Below are positions 7,356 through 15,900 of a DNA stretch of 33,280 nt, in pieces (position 1 is the stretch's first letter; each line of letters begins with the position of its first letter). Below the pieces are notes generated by a model. The model saw only the letters and a list, made by a program, of their open reading frames with translations. It was not told where the DNA came from and did no database searches. The stretch is from Betaproteobacteria bacterium (GTDB taxonomy: Bacteria > Pseudomonadota > Gammaproteobacteria > Burkholderiales > Casimicrobiaceae). A program made the position numbers and the translations under genes. Location of the stretch: positions 75,775-109,054 of the forward strand of contig JAPUER010000075.1 in assembly GCA_027492485.1 (NCBI GenBank). The letters run 5' to 3'.

Positions 7356-7817
7356 TCAGGGCGCGACCGTCGCGTCCGCCAGCAAGGCCTTGAGCGCGGC
7401 GACCTGCCAGGCATGCTCCGGCGCGAACGCATCGAGGTCGTTCACCGCGTAACCGCCGTAGCCGTAGACGGTGGAGTAGGCCGCGTAGTCGGCGGCCTCC
7501 AGCGCCTTGCCGGCGAGCGCCTTGGCCACCGCGTAAGTCGCCGACACGGCGGAATGTTGCGAGCCATCGATCGACGGCGAACCGCGGTGGCGGTTGGCGA
7601 GCGCCGCGCCTTCGTCGGCGGCCTGCGCCAGCGTGGTGTCATCGACGCGGCCTTCGACGTAGCCCTTCAGCACGTCGAGCAGCGCGATCGCGCGGCTATC
7701 TTCCAGTCGGTGCCGCACGCGTTCGGCGCAGGCGTGCGCGAAGGCGTAGCGCAGCGGGCGGCGCCCGGCGGCGGCGAGGTCTTGATCGGCAAAAAGCGTG
7801 TTGAGTTCCGGGTTCAT
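7356..7817 (-). CDS. small all-alpha protein, possibly Imm5-like
   Basis: Product of 153 residues, rich in alanine and predicted largely helical. Segments such as LRYAFAHACAERVRHRLED, a repeated alanine-rich helix (AYAVAKALAGKALEAADYA) and AWQVAALKALLAD recall the Imm5 family of putative immunity proteins. That is a weak, pattern-level match and no toxin gene lies next to it. I prefer ATG 7817 (MNPELNTLF); the frame extends to a start at 7853 with a poor N-terminus. No signal peptide is seen. It converges on the cytochrome genes and is separated from pepE by a 116-bp palindromic element. Confidence 0.6.
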   Translation of the reverse strand: MNPELNTLFADQDLAAAGRRPLRYAFAHACAERVRHRLEDSRAIALLDVLKGYVEGRVDDTTLAQAADEGAALANRHRGSPSIDGSQHSAVSATYAVAKALAGKALEAADYAAYSTVYGYGGYAVNDLDAFAPEHAWQVAALKALLADATVAP

Positions 7818-7895
7818 TTTGCGAGCATCGCACGGCGGCACCGTGCCCGGCAAGCCGGCCCTCGTCGTGGCGGATAATGACGATCTGGCGTTAGC

Positions 7896-8011
7896 AGCTT
7901 TTCGACGAAACGCGCATAGGATATGGGCTCAGCGCGATAAATCACCAATAGTCGACTTTTTCTGTTTTGTGCGTCTTTGCCCAATGTTATTGCGCATTTC
8001 AGCCAAAAGCC
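7896..8011. repeat. 116-bp palindromic element, copy 2
   Basis: It begins AGCTTTTCG and ends GCCAAAAGCC, with AGTCGACT (7950-7957) exactly central. It is the most symmetrical copy: by hand count 35 of 58 arm positions are self-complementary, including GAAA.GCGCA and TGGGC blocks on both sides. The right end overlaps the last 13 nt of pepE, so the element supplies the stop codon and final residues of that gene. Confidence 0.75.
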
Positions 8012-8709
8012 AATGCGCTGCCAGGCGCGACGTCGGCCGGCTCCTGCCCGGCGCGGAACCACTTGCCGGGGAAGGGGCCGTGCAGCGTGATGTCGTTGCC
8101 GCGCACGCGCAGCCAGTCGCCCTCGGGCAGGCCGAACACCGGCATCGTCGGATTGATGTGCAGAAACTCCGCCAGCCGCTGGTCGCGCGTCTCGCCCATC
8201 CAGCCTTCGGGCACCGCGTTGGTGTAGTGCGCGTTCAACTGGAAGTCGATCACGCCGAGCGCGTCGAGCCCAGCCGGATCGATGATCGGCATGTCGTTGC
8301 TGGTGCGGATGGTCGGCGCGCAGATGCCGCTGCCGGCGCTCCAACCAACGTAGGGTTTGCCGCCAAGAATTTCATTGCGCAGCGGCACGATCAGCTCCTT
8401 GCGGCGCAGATGGTGCAGCAAATTGAAGGTGTTGCCGCCGTTGACCATGATCGCATCGCTCTCGGCCAGCGCCGCCACCGGGTCCTTGAAGTGATGGATC
8501 GCGGTGATCTCCACGCCTTCGTCGCGCAGCGCCTGCAGGCCGAGGCGCACATTCTTCGCGGTCGAATCCCACACGATGGTCACGCTCGCGAACGGGATCA
8601 GCACCACTTTCTTCGCGCCACCCAGCGTCTCGCGGATGGCGTCAACCGCATGTTCAAGATAGCCACGGCCGGGCATGCGGGAGTTGGACAGGAGCAGTAG
8701 ATTTTTCAT
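7999..8709 (-). CDS. pepE: peptidase E (alpha-aspartyl dipeptidase, family S51)
   Basis: PepE is a cytosolic serine peptidase that splits dipeptides with N-terminal aspartate. The 236-residue length is close to the E. coli enzyme (229). The nucleophile elbow GWSAGSG places the serine at 124; aspartate 139 (SNDMP) and histidine 161 (NAHYTN) complete the triad. This is the same spacing as Ser120, Asp135 and His157 in the E. coli family member. It starts 13 nt after the iclR stop, so the two form an operon. The last three codons fall in the end of a palindromic element, so the C-terminus may have been altered. The related S51 cyanophycinases are longer. Confidence 0.92.
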   Translation of the reverse strand: MKNLLLLSNSRMPGRGYLEHAVDAIRETLGGAKKVVLIPFASVTIVWDSTAKNVRLGLQALRDEGVEITAIHHFKDPVAALAESDAIMVNGGNTFNLLHHLRRKELIVPLRNEILGGKPYVGWSAGSGICAPTIRTSNDMPIIDPAGLDALGVIDFQLNAHYTNAVPEGWMGETRDQRLAEFLHINPTMPVFGLPEGDWLRVRGNDITLHGPFPGKWFRAGQEPADVAPGSALAFG

Positions 8710-8722
8710 GGTGTATCCGGAT

Positions 8723-9502
8723 TCAGGTGTCCTGTTCGGTAGTTGACTCGCACGCTTCTTGCAGCGCTTTACTGGCGCGAGCCGCGTGCTCGCGAACGGC
8801 GGTGACGTACTGCGGCAGTTTGTCGTTGAGGCGAGCTGCGGTGCCCGATATGCCCAACGCAGCGACGACCTGGCCCAGCGCGTCGCGCACCGGGGCGGCT
8901 ATGGCGACAACCGTCGGCGAGATTTCTCCATCGGAGATTGCAATGTCGGCGCTACGGATTCTTTCCAGTTCCTGCACGAGCTTGCCCCGATGCACAATTG
9001 TGCTGGCCGTAAACCGTGGCATCGGCATACCGAGAAAGGCGTCGCGCACGTCGGACGGCGCAAAAGCAAGCAGCAGTTTGCTGGAGGCGCCTGCGTGAAG
9101 GCTGCGGCGGCGACCTGCCCCGCTGCGAGCGCTTCCTTCGCGCGGACTCAGCCATTGATCAAGGCAGACGCTCTCGAGTCCGTCGCGAACGCGTAGCTGC
9201 ACGTTTTCGTTGCATAAACGCCCCAGCGCCAGCAGGTGGATTCTGGCGCAACGAACGAGGTCAACCTGATCTTGTGCAGCGACGCCAACATGAAGCGCCT
9301 GCGCGTCCAGCCAGTAGTGGGAGGCGTTGGCATCGCGCCGCAAGAAGCGACGCTGCTCCAGCGTATGCAGCATCCGGAACGCGCGCGCCTTGGTGTTGCC
9401 CGAACGGCGAGCCAGTTCAGACACGCCCAATCCCGGACTCTGCGCCACCAGGAGCAACAACGCCAACGTCTCGTCGGCCGCTGCGATTGTGTAGTTAGCC
9501 AT
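8723..9502 (-). CDS. IclR-family transcriptional regulator
   Basis: The 259-residue product has the two-domain IclR layout. A winged helix-turn-helix lies at about residues 5-65 (ADETLALLLLVAQSPGLGVSELARRSG, then TKARAFRMLHTLEQRRFL). The ligand-binding domain follows, with LHAGASSKLLLAF and ISDGEISPTVVAIAAPVRD. IclR regulators sense small organic acids or catabolites and usually control the adjacent divergent operon. Here that operon is porin, N-formylglutamate amidohydrolase-like and Bug protein. It is the first gene of iclR-pepE. An internal insert SPREGSARSGAGRRRS is unusually Arg/Gly/Ser-rich. Confidence 0.9.
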   Translation of the reverse strand: MANYTIAAADETLALLLLVAQSPGLGVSELARRSGNTKARAFRMLHTLEQRRFLRRDANASHYWLDAQALHVGVAAQDQVDLVRCARIHLLALGRLCNENVQLRVRDGLESVCLDQWLSPREGSARSGAGRRRSLHAGASSKLLLAFAPSDVRDAFLGMPMPRFTASTIVHRGKLVQELERIRSADIAISDGEISPTVVAIAAPVRDALGQVVAALGISGTAARLNDKLPQYVTAVREHAARASKALQEACESTTEQDT

Positions 9503-9580
9503 ACGCCGTTACGCCCTGATTCATCGCCTGCGATTTCGATCGTGCAATTCTGTCAAAGCGCTCAAAAGAATGCAGGCGAA

Positions 9581-9599
9581 TGTTTCACGCATCGAAACA
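9581..9599. promoter_or_regulatory. candidate IclR operator
   Basis: TGTTTC and GAAACA form a perfect 6-bp inverted repeat with a 7-nt spacer in the 205-bp gap between the divergent iclR and porin genes. IclR-family operators are commonly short palindromes of TTTC/GAAA type. A -10-like hexamer TAGAAT lies downstream at 9650-9655 on the porin side, without a convincing -35. The gap holds no gene. Confidence 0.4.
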
Positions 9600-9707
9600 A
9601 ACGTAAAAAATCTCACGCGCGTAGCAATCAACATTTACAAATACGTTCTTAGAATTTTTTAAAGCTTGTTGTCGTTTTATCTGTTGAAACGTTTTCTGGA
9701 GATCATC

Positions 9708-10781
9708 ATGACCGTCCTCCTCACCACGCAACGTGCATTGCTGACTGCCGCGCTGATGGGCAGTGCACTGCCTCTGTCGGCCTGGGCACAGGACCGAAGC
9801 ACGGAAATCTACGGCCGCATCGACCTGAGCGTCGACAGCGTTGACGCCGGCAAAAATTCCAACGTGGGCTACGGCAGTGCCGGCAACCGCGTGACACGGA
9901 TGACCGACAATACGTCACGCTTGGGCTTTCGTGGCGCCGAGGCGTTGCCCGGTGGCATGCAGGCGCTGTGGGGACTTGAGTATGGCTTCAATGCGGACGA
10001 CGGCAGCTTCGTCTCGCCACCCATGCGATATGCCTTTGTCGGTCTGAAAGGTGGTTGGGGGGTATTCAATCTTGGCCGACTGGATTCCAGCGTCCCCACC
10101 GGATCCCCCATCTATTCGCAAGCCGCACGCGCGGTTCGCTGGATCGTGCATGATGCGGGTGCAACGGCCATCGGTACGCGCGTGCTCAACGGCAGTAATC
10201 GCGTCTCGAATGCCATGACGTATCGCTCGCCGAGCATTGCGAACTTCGAATTCTCTTCCCGATTGGTGTTCGCCGGGCCCGACGCGCCGTCGACCACCAA
10301 TCCGTCGTTGCGCGGTGAAGGCGACCTCCGTCAGTACCAGTTTGCCGTCGACTATGTTGCGGCCGCGCTCCGCCTGGGTATCGGCCATGGTTTTGACGAC
10401 AAGCGCGGCGGCTTCGTGAATAACGACTTCAAGAACAAGTGGCAAGCTGTCGCGAGCTACGATTTTGGCGTCATCCGCCCCTATGCACTTTACGGTCGGG
10501 ACAAATACCAAAACACCGCGACCACGCGTGCCGCAGTCAACTACTGGCTGGTCGGAGCCACCGCGCCGCTGGGCGGCAATTTCCGGACCACGCTGAACTA
10601 CATGGCCCGCGACGTGCAGACTGACCGTGCTGGCGTGCTGAAAAAAATTCAGGGCGACATCAGCTATTCGCTCAGCAAGCGCTCCACGATTTATCTCTAC
10701 GCCGACCGGGACACCACCAACAGCAATCGCGCCGATAGCCGAGCCACGGCCATCGGTCTCGGAATGCTGCATCAGTTTTGA
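9708..10781 (+). CDS. outer-membrane porin (beta-proteobacterial general porin family)
   Basis: This is a 357-residue porin that forms a diffusion channel in the outer membrane. The signal peptide LLTAALMGSALPLSAWA is followed by the mature N-terminus QDRSTEIYGRIDLSVD, typical of Porin_4 proteins of Bordetella and Burkholderia. Other family marks are SRLGFRGAEALPGGMQALWGL, FVGLKGGWGVFNLGR and the C-terminal strand ending in phenylalanine (GLGMLHQF). ATG 9708 is chosen because GGAG stands 6 nt before it and the signal peptide begins there. The stop overlaps the start of the hydrolase gene (TGATG), so translation is coupled. Such porins often sit in operons for specific small anionic nutrients. 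Confidence 0.92.
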   Translation: MTVLLTTQRALLTAALMGSALPLSAWAQDRSTEIYGRIDLSVDSVDAGKNSNVGYGSAGNRVTRMTDNTSRLGFRGAEALPGGMQALWGLEYGFNADDGSFVSPPMRYAFVGLKGGWGVFNLGRLDSSVPTGSPIYSQAARAVRWIVHDAGATAIGTRVLNGSNRVSNAMTYRSPSIANFEFSSRLVFAGPDAPSTTNPSLRGEGDLRQYQFAVDYVAAALRLGIGHGFDDKRGGFVNNDFKNKWQAVASYDFGVIRPYALYGRDKYQNTATTRAAVNYWLVGATAPLGGNFRTTLNYMARDVQTDRAGVLKKIQGDISYSLSKRSTIYLYADRDTTNSNRADSRATAIGLGMLHQF

Positions 10782-11713
10782 TGAGTTCAGCCAGCTACCA
10801 GTTTGGCGAAGCCCTCCGCGTGCTGCCGGTGCGCACTGGCCGGCCATTGCCGATTGTTGTCGATTCGCCTCACAGTTGGCGCGACTGGCCGGCGATGGTG
10901 CGCACCGTCGCAAGCACGGCAGCGCTGGGTTCCGCGTGGGATGCCTACGTTGACGAGCTATGGGCGTATGCACTCGATCACCGTGCGCCGCTGCTGTGTG
11001 CGGGCTTCCACCGCGCTCTGGTGGACGCCAATCGTGCGCGCGACGACATCGATCCGTTGTTGCTTGCGGGAGTGTGGCCGACACCACTGCACCCGAGCGA
11101 GAAATCGCGGCGCGGGTTTGGGTTGATCCGTCGTCTCGCCTTGCCCGACGTTCCGATGTACGACGGTCGGCTGTCTGTTGCGGAGGTCGAAGCGCGCATA
11201 CGCGATCTATACGACCCTTACCATCAGAAGCTGACGACGTTGATTGACGACTGCGAGGCCCGCTTTGGGTATTGTCTGCATCTGGACTGTCACTCGATGA
11301 AGTCCGTCGGCAACGCCATGAACGACGATGAGGGCACAAAGCGCCCCGACATCGTCGTCAGCGACCTCGACGGACTAACGGCGCCTCCTTTGCTGACCGC
11401 TGCAATCGCCGATCGGCTGGCGGCCTTGGGCTACCGCGTGCAGGTCAACGATCCATACAAGGGCGCAGAGCTGATTCGGCGACATAGCGACGTTGCCAGC
11501 CGTCGATTCAGTGTGCAAATTGAGATCAATCGCGCCCTTTACATGAACGAAGCGGATCTTTCGCGCAACGCGTCGTTCCAGCGGTTGGCCGCCGATTTGC
11601 GCGTCTTTGTTTCATCGCTCCCCGACGTCCTGTCGCCCTACATCGACGACAGGGCCGACCCCAAAAATTTGTTTGCTACAGGCACATCATGCAATCCAAC
11701 CCGATCCTTCTGA
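10781..11713 (+). CDS. N-formylglutamate amidohydrolase family protein
   Basis: The 310-residue product belongs to the N-formylglutamate deformylase/amidohydrolase fold (HutG-type FGase), a zinc-dependent hydrolase removing a formyl or similar acyl group from an amino acid. Visible family marks are the N-terminal VVDSPHSWRDWP with its metal-binding histidine, GFHRALVDANRA, LYDPYHQKL, LHLDCHSMKSVG, and the late QIEINRALYMNE. The start ATG 10781 overlaps the porin stop by one base. No histidine-utilisation genes (hutH, hutU, hutI) are nearby, so the true substrate may be another N-acyl amino acid. The 3' end overlaps the Bug gene by 25 nt. Confidence 0.88.
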   Translation: MSSASYQFGEALRVLPVRTGRPLPIVVDSPHSWRDWPAMVRTVASTAALGSAWDAYVDELWAYALDHRAPLLCAGFHRALVDANRARDDIDPLLLAGVWPTPLHPSEKSRRGFGLIRRLALPDVPMYDGRLSVAEVEARIRDLYDPYHQKLTTLIDDCEARFGYCLHLDCHSMKSVGNAMNDDEGTKRPDIVVSDLDGLTAPPLLTAAIADRLAALGYRVQVNDPYKGAELIRRHSDVASRRFSVQIEINRALYMNEADLSRNASFQRLAADLRVFVSSLPDVLSPYIDDRADPKNLFATGTSCNPTRSF

Positions 11714-12669
11714 CCATGCGCGCGGCCGTCATTGGCACCGTGCTCTCGGCCGCTACGGCGAGCGGTATCGCGCAAGCCGCGTTCCCGGACAAATCGGTAC
11801 ACATTGTGATTCCGTTTCCGGCCGGCGCGGCGGCAGACAACGCGATGCGCGTTATCGGGCGACGTCTCGGTGATCTCTGGGGCAAACCGGTTGTCATTGA
11901 GAACAAACCTGCGGTGCCAGGCGTGCTCGCGGTCATCAATGCACCGGCCGACGGATACACCCTGTTGATGGGGGCGGGTTCGAACATCGTGACGGCGCCA
12001 CTGATCAATAGCAAACTGCCCTACAACCCTGGCAAGCAACTGGTTTCCGTCGCCCGAATCGCAACGACGACGCCGGTTCTCATCGTCGGGCCCCATGTCA
12101 AAGCCAGCTCCGTCGCGTCACTGATCGCGGATGCCCGTAAGCATCCAGGCAAACTTAACTACAGTTCGAGTGGCATCGGCAGCCCCAATCATCTGGCGAT
12201 GGAAATGTTCCAGCACGTCTCGGGCACATCGCTCGTCCACATCCCCTACAAAGGGGGCGCGCCATCGGTGAACGAACTGCTCGGCGGGAGTGTCGATGTT
12301 GCGATCAACGCGGTACCCAGCGTCATCCAGCACATCCGCAGCGGTCGGGTCACCGCTCTTGCCGTCATCAGCCAGGCGCGAGACCCTTCGCTCCCCAATG
12401 TGCCCACCATTTCCGAGGCGGGCCTTCGCGGGTTCGAGTACGACATCTGGTACGGCCTGTTTGCTCCCCAAGGCACACCGGGTGCCGTGGTCAGCAAGCT
12501 GAGCGACGATGTCCAGCGGGTACTGAACGAGCCGGACGTGGTGCGAAGCCTCGCGGCGCAAGGCACTTATGCGAAACCCCAGGATCACGTTACCTTCGGG
12601 CGATTCCTGCAAGCCGACACAGCACTTTGGTCAAAGATCATCAAGGATCGTAATATCAAGGCTGAGTAG
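11689..12669 (+). CDS. Bug-family (TctC-like) periplasmic solute-binding protein
   Basis: The 326-residue product is a binding protein of the tripartite tricarboxylate transporter type, much expanded in Bordetella, Cupriavidus and relatives. The signal peptide MRAAVIGTVLSAATASGIAQA precedes the mature start AFPDKSVHIVIPFPAGAAAD, the usual ligand-loop motif. Further marks are YNSSG-like NYSSSGIGSPNHLAMEMF, VHIPYKGGAPSVNELLGG, and LPNVPTISEAG. Bug proteins bind carboxylates, amino acids or their amides. No TctA or TctB membrane genes are in the window, so it is an orphan binding protein. The start could be ATG 11689 or the in-frame ATG at 11716, which begins the signal peptide more cleanly. It ends the porin operon. 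Confidence 0.93.
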   Translation: MQSNPILLTMRAAVIGTVLSAATASGIAQAAFPDKSVHIVIPFPAGAAADNAMRVIGRRLGDLWGKPVVIENKPAVPGVLAVINAPADGYTLLMGAGSNIVTAPLINSKLPYNPGKQLVSVARIATTTPVLIVGPHVKASSVASLIADARKHPGKLNYSSSGIGSPNHLAMEMFQHVSGTSLVHIPYKGGAPSVNELLGGSVDVAINAVPSVIQHIRSGRVTALAVISQARDPSLPNVPTISEAGLRGFEYDIWYGLFAPQGTPGAVVSKLSDDVQRVLNEPDVVRSLAAQGTYAKPQDHVTFGRFLQADTALWSKIIKDRNIKAE

Positions 12670-12860
12670 ACTGGCGACGTTCCCTGGTTTTGTCACGCCA
12701 GCCTTGGGTTGCCATCCCGTTTCAGATTTCGGCGCGAATGCGTTGCATGCCCTCAAGTCGGCGCCGCGAATACTTCCGAACGCGTGTGGAAACCGGCAAA
12801 GCGCTTGTCGCCGGAACCTGTCCGGTTCGGTCAAAAATACTGGAAGCCTATACACTATTT

Positions 12861-12887
12861 AGCCGCAACGCAGCCCGCGTTGCGGCT
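12861..12887 (+). terminator. perfect 10-bp hairpin before uvrA
   Basis: AGCCGCAACG (12861-12870) pairs with CGTTGCGGCT (12878-12887) around a 7-nt loop, followed by TATTGT. It lies 191 nt after the Bug stop and 17 nt before the uvrA ATG. It could terminate the porin operon weakly or form part of the uvrA leader. A possible promoter, CGGTCA (12828-12833) with TACACT (12851-12856) at 17-nt spacing, precedes it. Confidence 0.35.
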
Positions 12888-12904
12888 TATTGTCGTGTGC
12901 TTCC

Positions 12905-15900
12905 ATGCCCGTTCCGCCTCGCACTGTTCCGCTCTCCCGTCGCAAGAAAAGTGCCGTTCCACCGGCGCCGCTCACGTCGCAAAACACCGACATCCGCATC
13001 CGCGGGGCGCGGCAGAACAATCTCAAGAATCTCGATCTCGACATTCATACCGGCGAGCTGACCGTTGTCACCGGGGTCTCCGGTTCGGGCAAGTCATCGC
13101 TGGTGTTCGATACGCTCTACGCCGAGGGACAGCGGCGCTATGTCGAGACGTTTTCGCCTTATGCGCGGCAGTTCCTCGACCGCATGGACAAGCCGCAGGT
13201 GGATCGCATCGAGGGCATCCCGCCGGCGATCGCGATCGACCAGACCAACCCGGTGCGCACCTCGCGCTCCACCGTCGGCACCATGACCGAGGTGAACGAT
13301 CACCTGAAGCTGATGTTCGCGCGCTTCGCTGCGTTGCACTGTCAGGGCTGCGGCCAGCGCGTGCAGCGCGACACGCCGGATTCGATCTACGTCGACCTCA
13401 AGCTGCGTGCCGCAAAAGCGGACGATCCGCGGGTGGCGATCACCTTCCCGGTGACGGTGCCGGAGAACTTCAAGGAAGCCGAGGTCGAACAGTTTCTGTC
13501 GGCGCAGGGCTACACGCGCGTGCACCAGCACCATGGCGCCACGCTGCATGTGGTGCAAGATCGCATGCGCATCGGCACGGCCGAGAAGGCGCGCGTGATG
13601 GAGGCGCTGGAGGCCGCGCTGCTGCATGGCAAAGGAAGGGTGAATGTGTTCGTGCTCGACCCTCCCCCAGCGGTGGCGGAAGATGTTGGATTAAACCCTC
13701 CCCCAGCGGGGGAGGGCAGGGTGGGGGAAGGTAGTCAGGCGCGCCACCATCCCCCACCCCAGCCCTCCCCCGCTGGGGGAGGGAGCGGTTTGGTGTGGCG
13801 CTACTCCGCCGACCTGCACTGCGCTGCCTGCGACATCACTTACAGCGACCCGCATCCGTCGTCGTTTTCGTTCAACAACCCGCTCGGCGCCTGCGAGACC
13901 TGCCGTGGCTTCGGGCGCGTCATCGGTGTCGATCTAGGTCTGGTCATTCCCGACGAGGGCAAGACGCTCGGCGAGGGCGCCATCAAGCCGTGGCAAACGG
14001 CGAGCTTCAAGGAATGTCAGGACGACTTGAAGAAGTACATGACGGCGCGCAACATCCCGATGGATGTGCCGTTCCGCGATCTTGGCCCGAACGACCGCCG
14101 CTATGTGATCGAGGGCGACGATACCTGGCGCTCGTGGGAGAAGGACGCCAACAAGAAGTGGTACGGCGTGATGCGCTTCTTCGACTGGCTGGAGTCGAAG
14201 GCGTACAAGATGCACATCCGCGTGCTGCTGTCGAAGTACCGCGCCTACACGCCGTGCAGCGCCTGCGAAGGCGCGCGGTTGAAACCGACCTCGATCAACT
14301 TCCGGCTTGGCTCGAAGGCGAATGCGGACGCCGTGCTGCCAGCTACGATGCGCTTTTCGCCGCGCCATTTCAAATTCACGCGCAACACGCTGGAAGCGCT
14401 GCCCGGTCTCACCATTCATGATCTGATGCTGCTGCCGATCGAGCGGCTACGGCAGTTCTTCACAACACTGGATTTCGCCGCGTCGGGCACGGTGATGGAC
14501 GAGGCCGGGGAACTGGTACTTGGCGAAGTGCGCTCGCGGCTCGGCTATCTGTGCGACGTGGGCCTGGGCTATCTGACGCTGGATCGACAGAGCCGCTCGC
14601 TGTCGGGCGGTGAGGTGCAACGCATCAACCTGACCACGGCGCTCGGCACCTCGCTGACCAACACGCTGTTCGTGCTCGACGAACCCTCGATCGGGCTGCA
14701 TCCGCGCGACATGACGCGCATCATCGGCGTGATGCAGCGGCTGAAGGGTGCGGGCAATACGCTGGTCGTGGTGGAGCACGATCCGCAGATCATGTTCGCC
14801 GCCGACCGCTTGCTCGACGTCGGCCCCGGCCCCGGCGAGCGTGGCGGCAACATCATCTTCGACGGTGCGCCGCGCGAACTGGCAAGCACCAGGGACTCGC
14901 GGACGGCGGCTTACCTGCTGGGGCGGGAGCGGCTCCATCGGAAGCGGCGGCCTGTCTGGCCCTCCCCCCTCGTGGGGGAGGGTGCCCGAAGGGCGGGAGA
15001 GGGGGATGTTGCAACACGCAGTGGCCGTCCCCCTCTCCCCCAACCCCTCCCCCACGAGGGGGGAGGGGAGTATTGCATCACCCTCACCGGCGCCCGCGAG
15101 AACAACCTCAAGGGCATCGACGTACAGTTTCCATTGCGCGGGCTGGTCACGGTCACCGGCGTCTCCGGCTCCGGCAAATCGACGCTGGTGCAGGACATTC
15201 TGGTGCCGGCGCTATACAAGGCCAAGGGCAAGACGACCGATGCGCCGGGCACTTACGACCTGCTGCTCGGCCATCAGAGTATCGACGACGTGGTGTTCGT
15301 CGACCAGTCGCCGATCGGCAAGTCCTCGCGCTCGAATCCGGCGAGCTTCGTCGGCGCCTTCGATGCGATCCGTGCGATCTACGCAAAAGCGGCGCTGGCC
15401 GTTGAACGTGGCTACACGCAGGGCACCTTCAGTTTCAATGCGGGCAATGGTCGCTGCCCAACCTGCTCCGGCTCCGGCTTCGAGCATGTCGAAATGCAGT
15501 TCCTGTCGGACGTCTACCTGCGCTGCCCCGATTGCGATGGTACGCGCTTCCGCGCCGAAGTGCGCGAGGTCAAGGTCAACGACAACAGCATCAGCGATGT
15601 GCTAACGCTGACCGTCAGCGAAGCCATCGCCTTCTTCGCCGACATCAAGGGCGGCGCCGAAGTGCTGCGCACCTTGCAACCGCTTGCAGACGTGGGGCTT
15701 GATTACGTGCGTCTGGGGCAGCCGGTGCCCACGCTGTCGGGCGGCGAAGCGCAGCGCCTGAAGCTCGCCGGGCATCTTGCCGAGAGCGCGGGGCCGGATG
15801 GCGGCCGGCCGATCGCCATGCTGCCGCGGCGCATCAAACCGGAAGACCCGGCCACGCCGCGCGGCAAACTGTTCGTGTTCGACGAGCCAACCACCGGCCT

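Noticed and set aside
9915-11339. 474-codon open frame on - across porin and hydrolase
   Set aside because: Shadow frame spanning two well supported genes with no recognisable motif.
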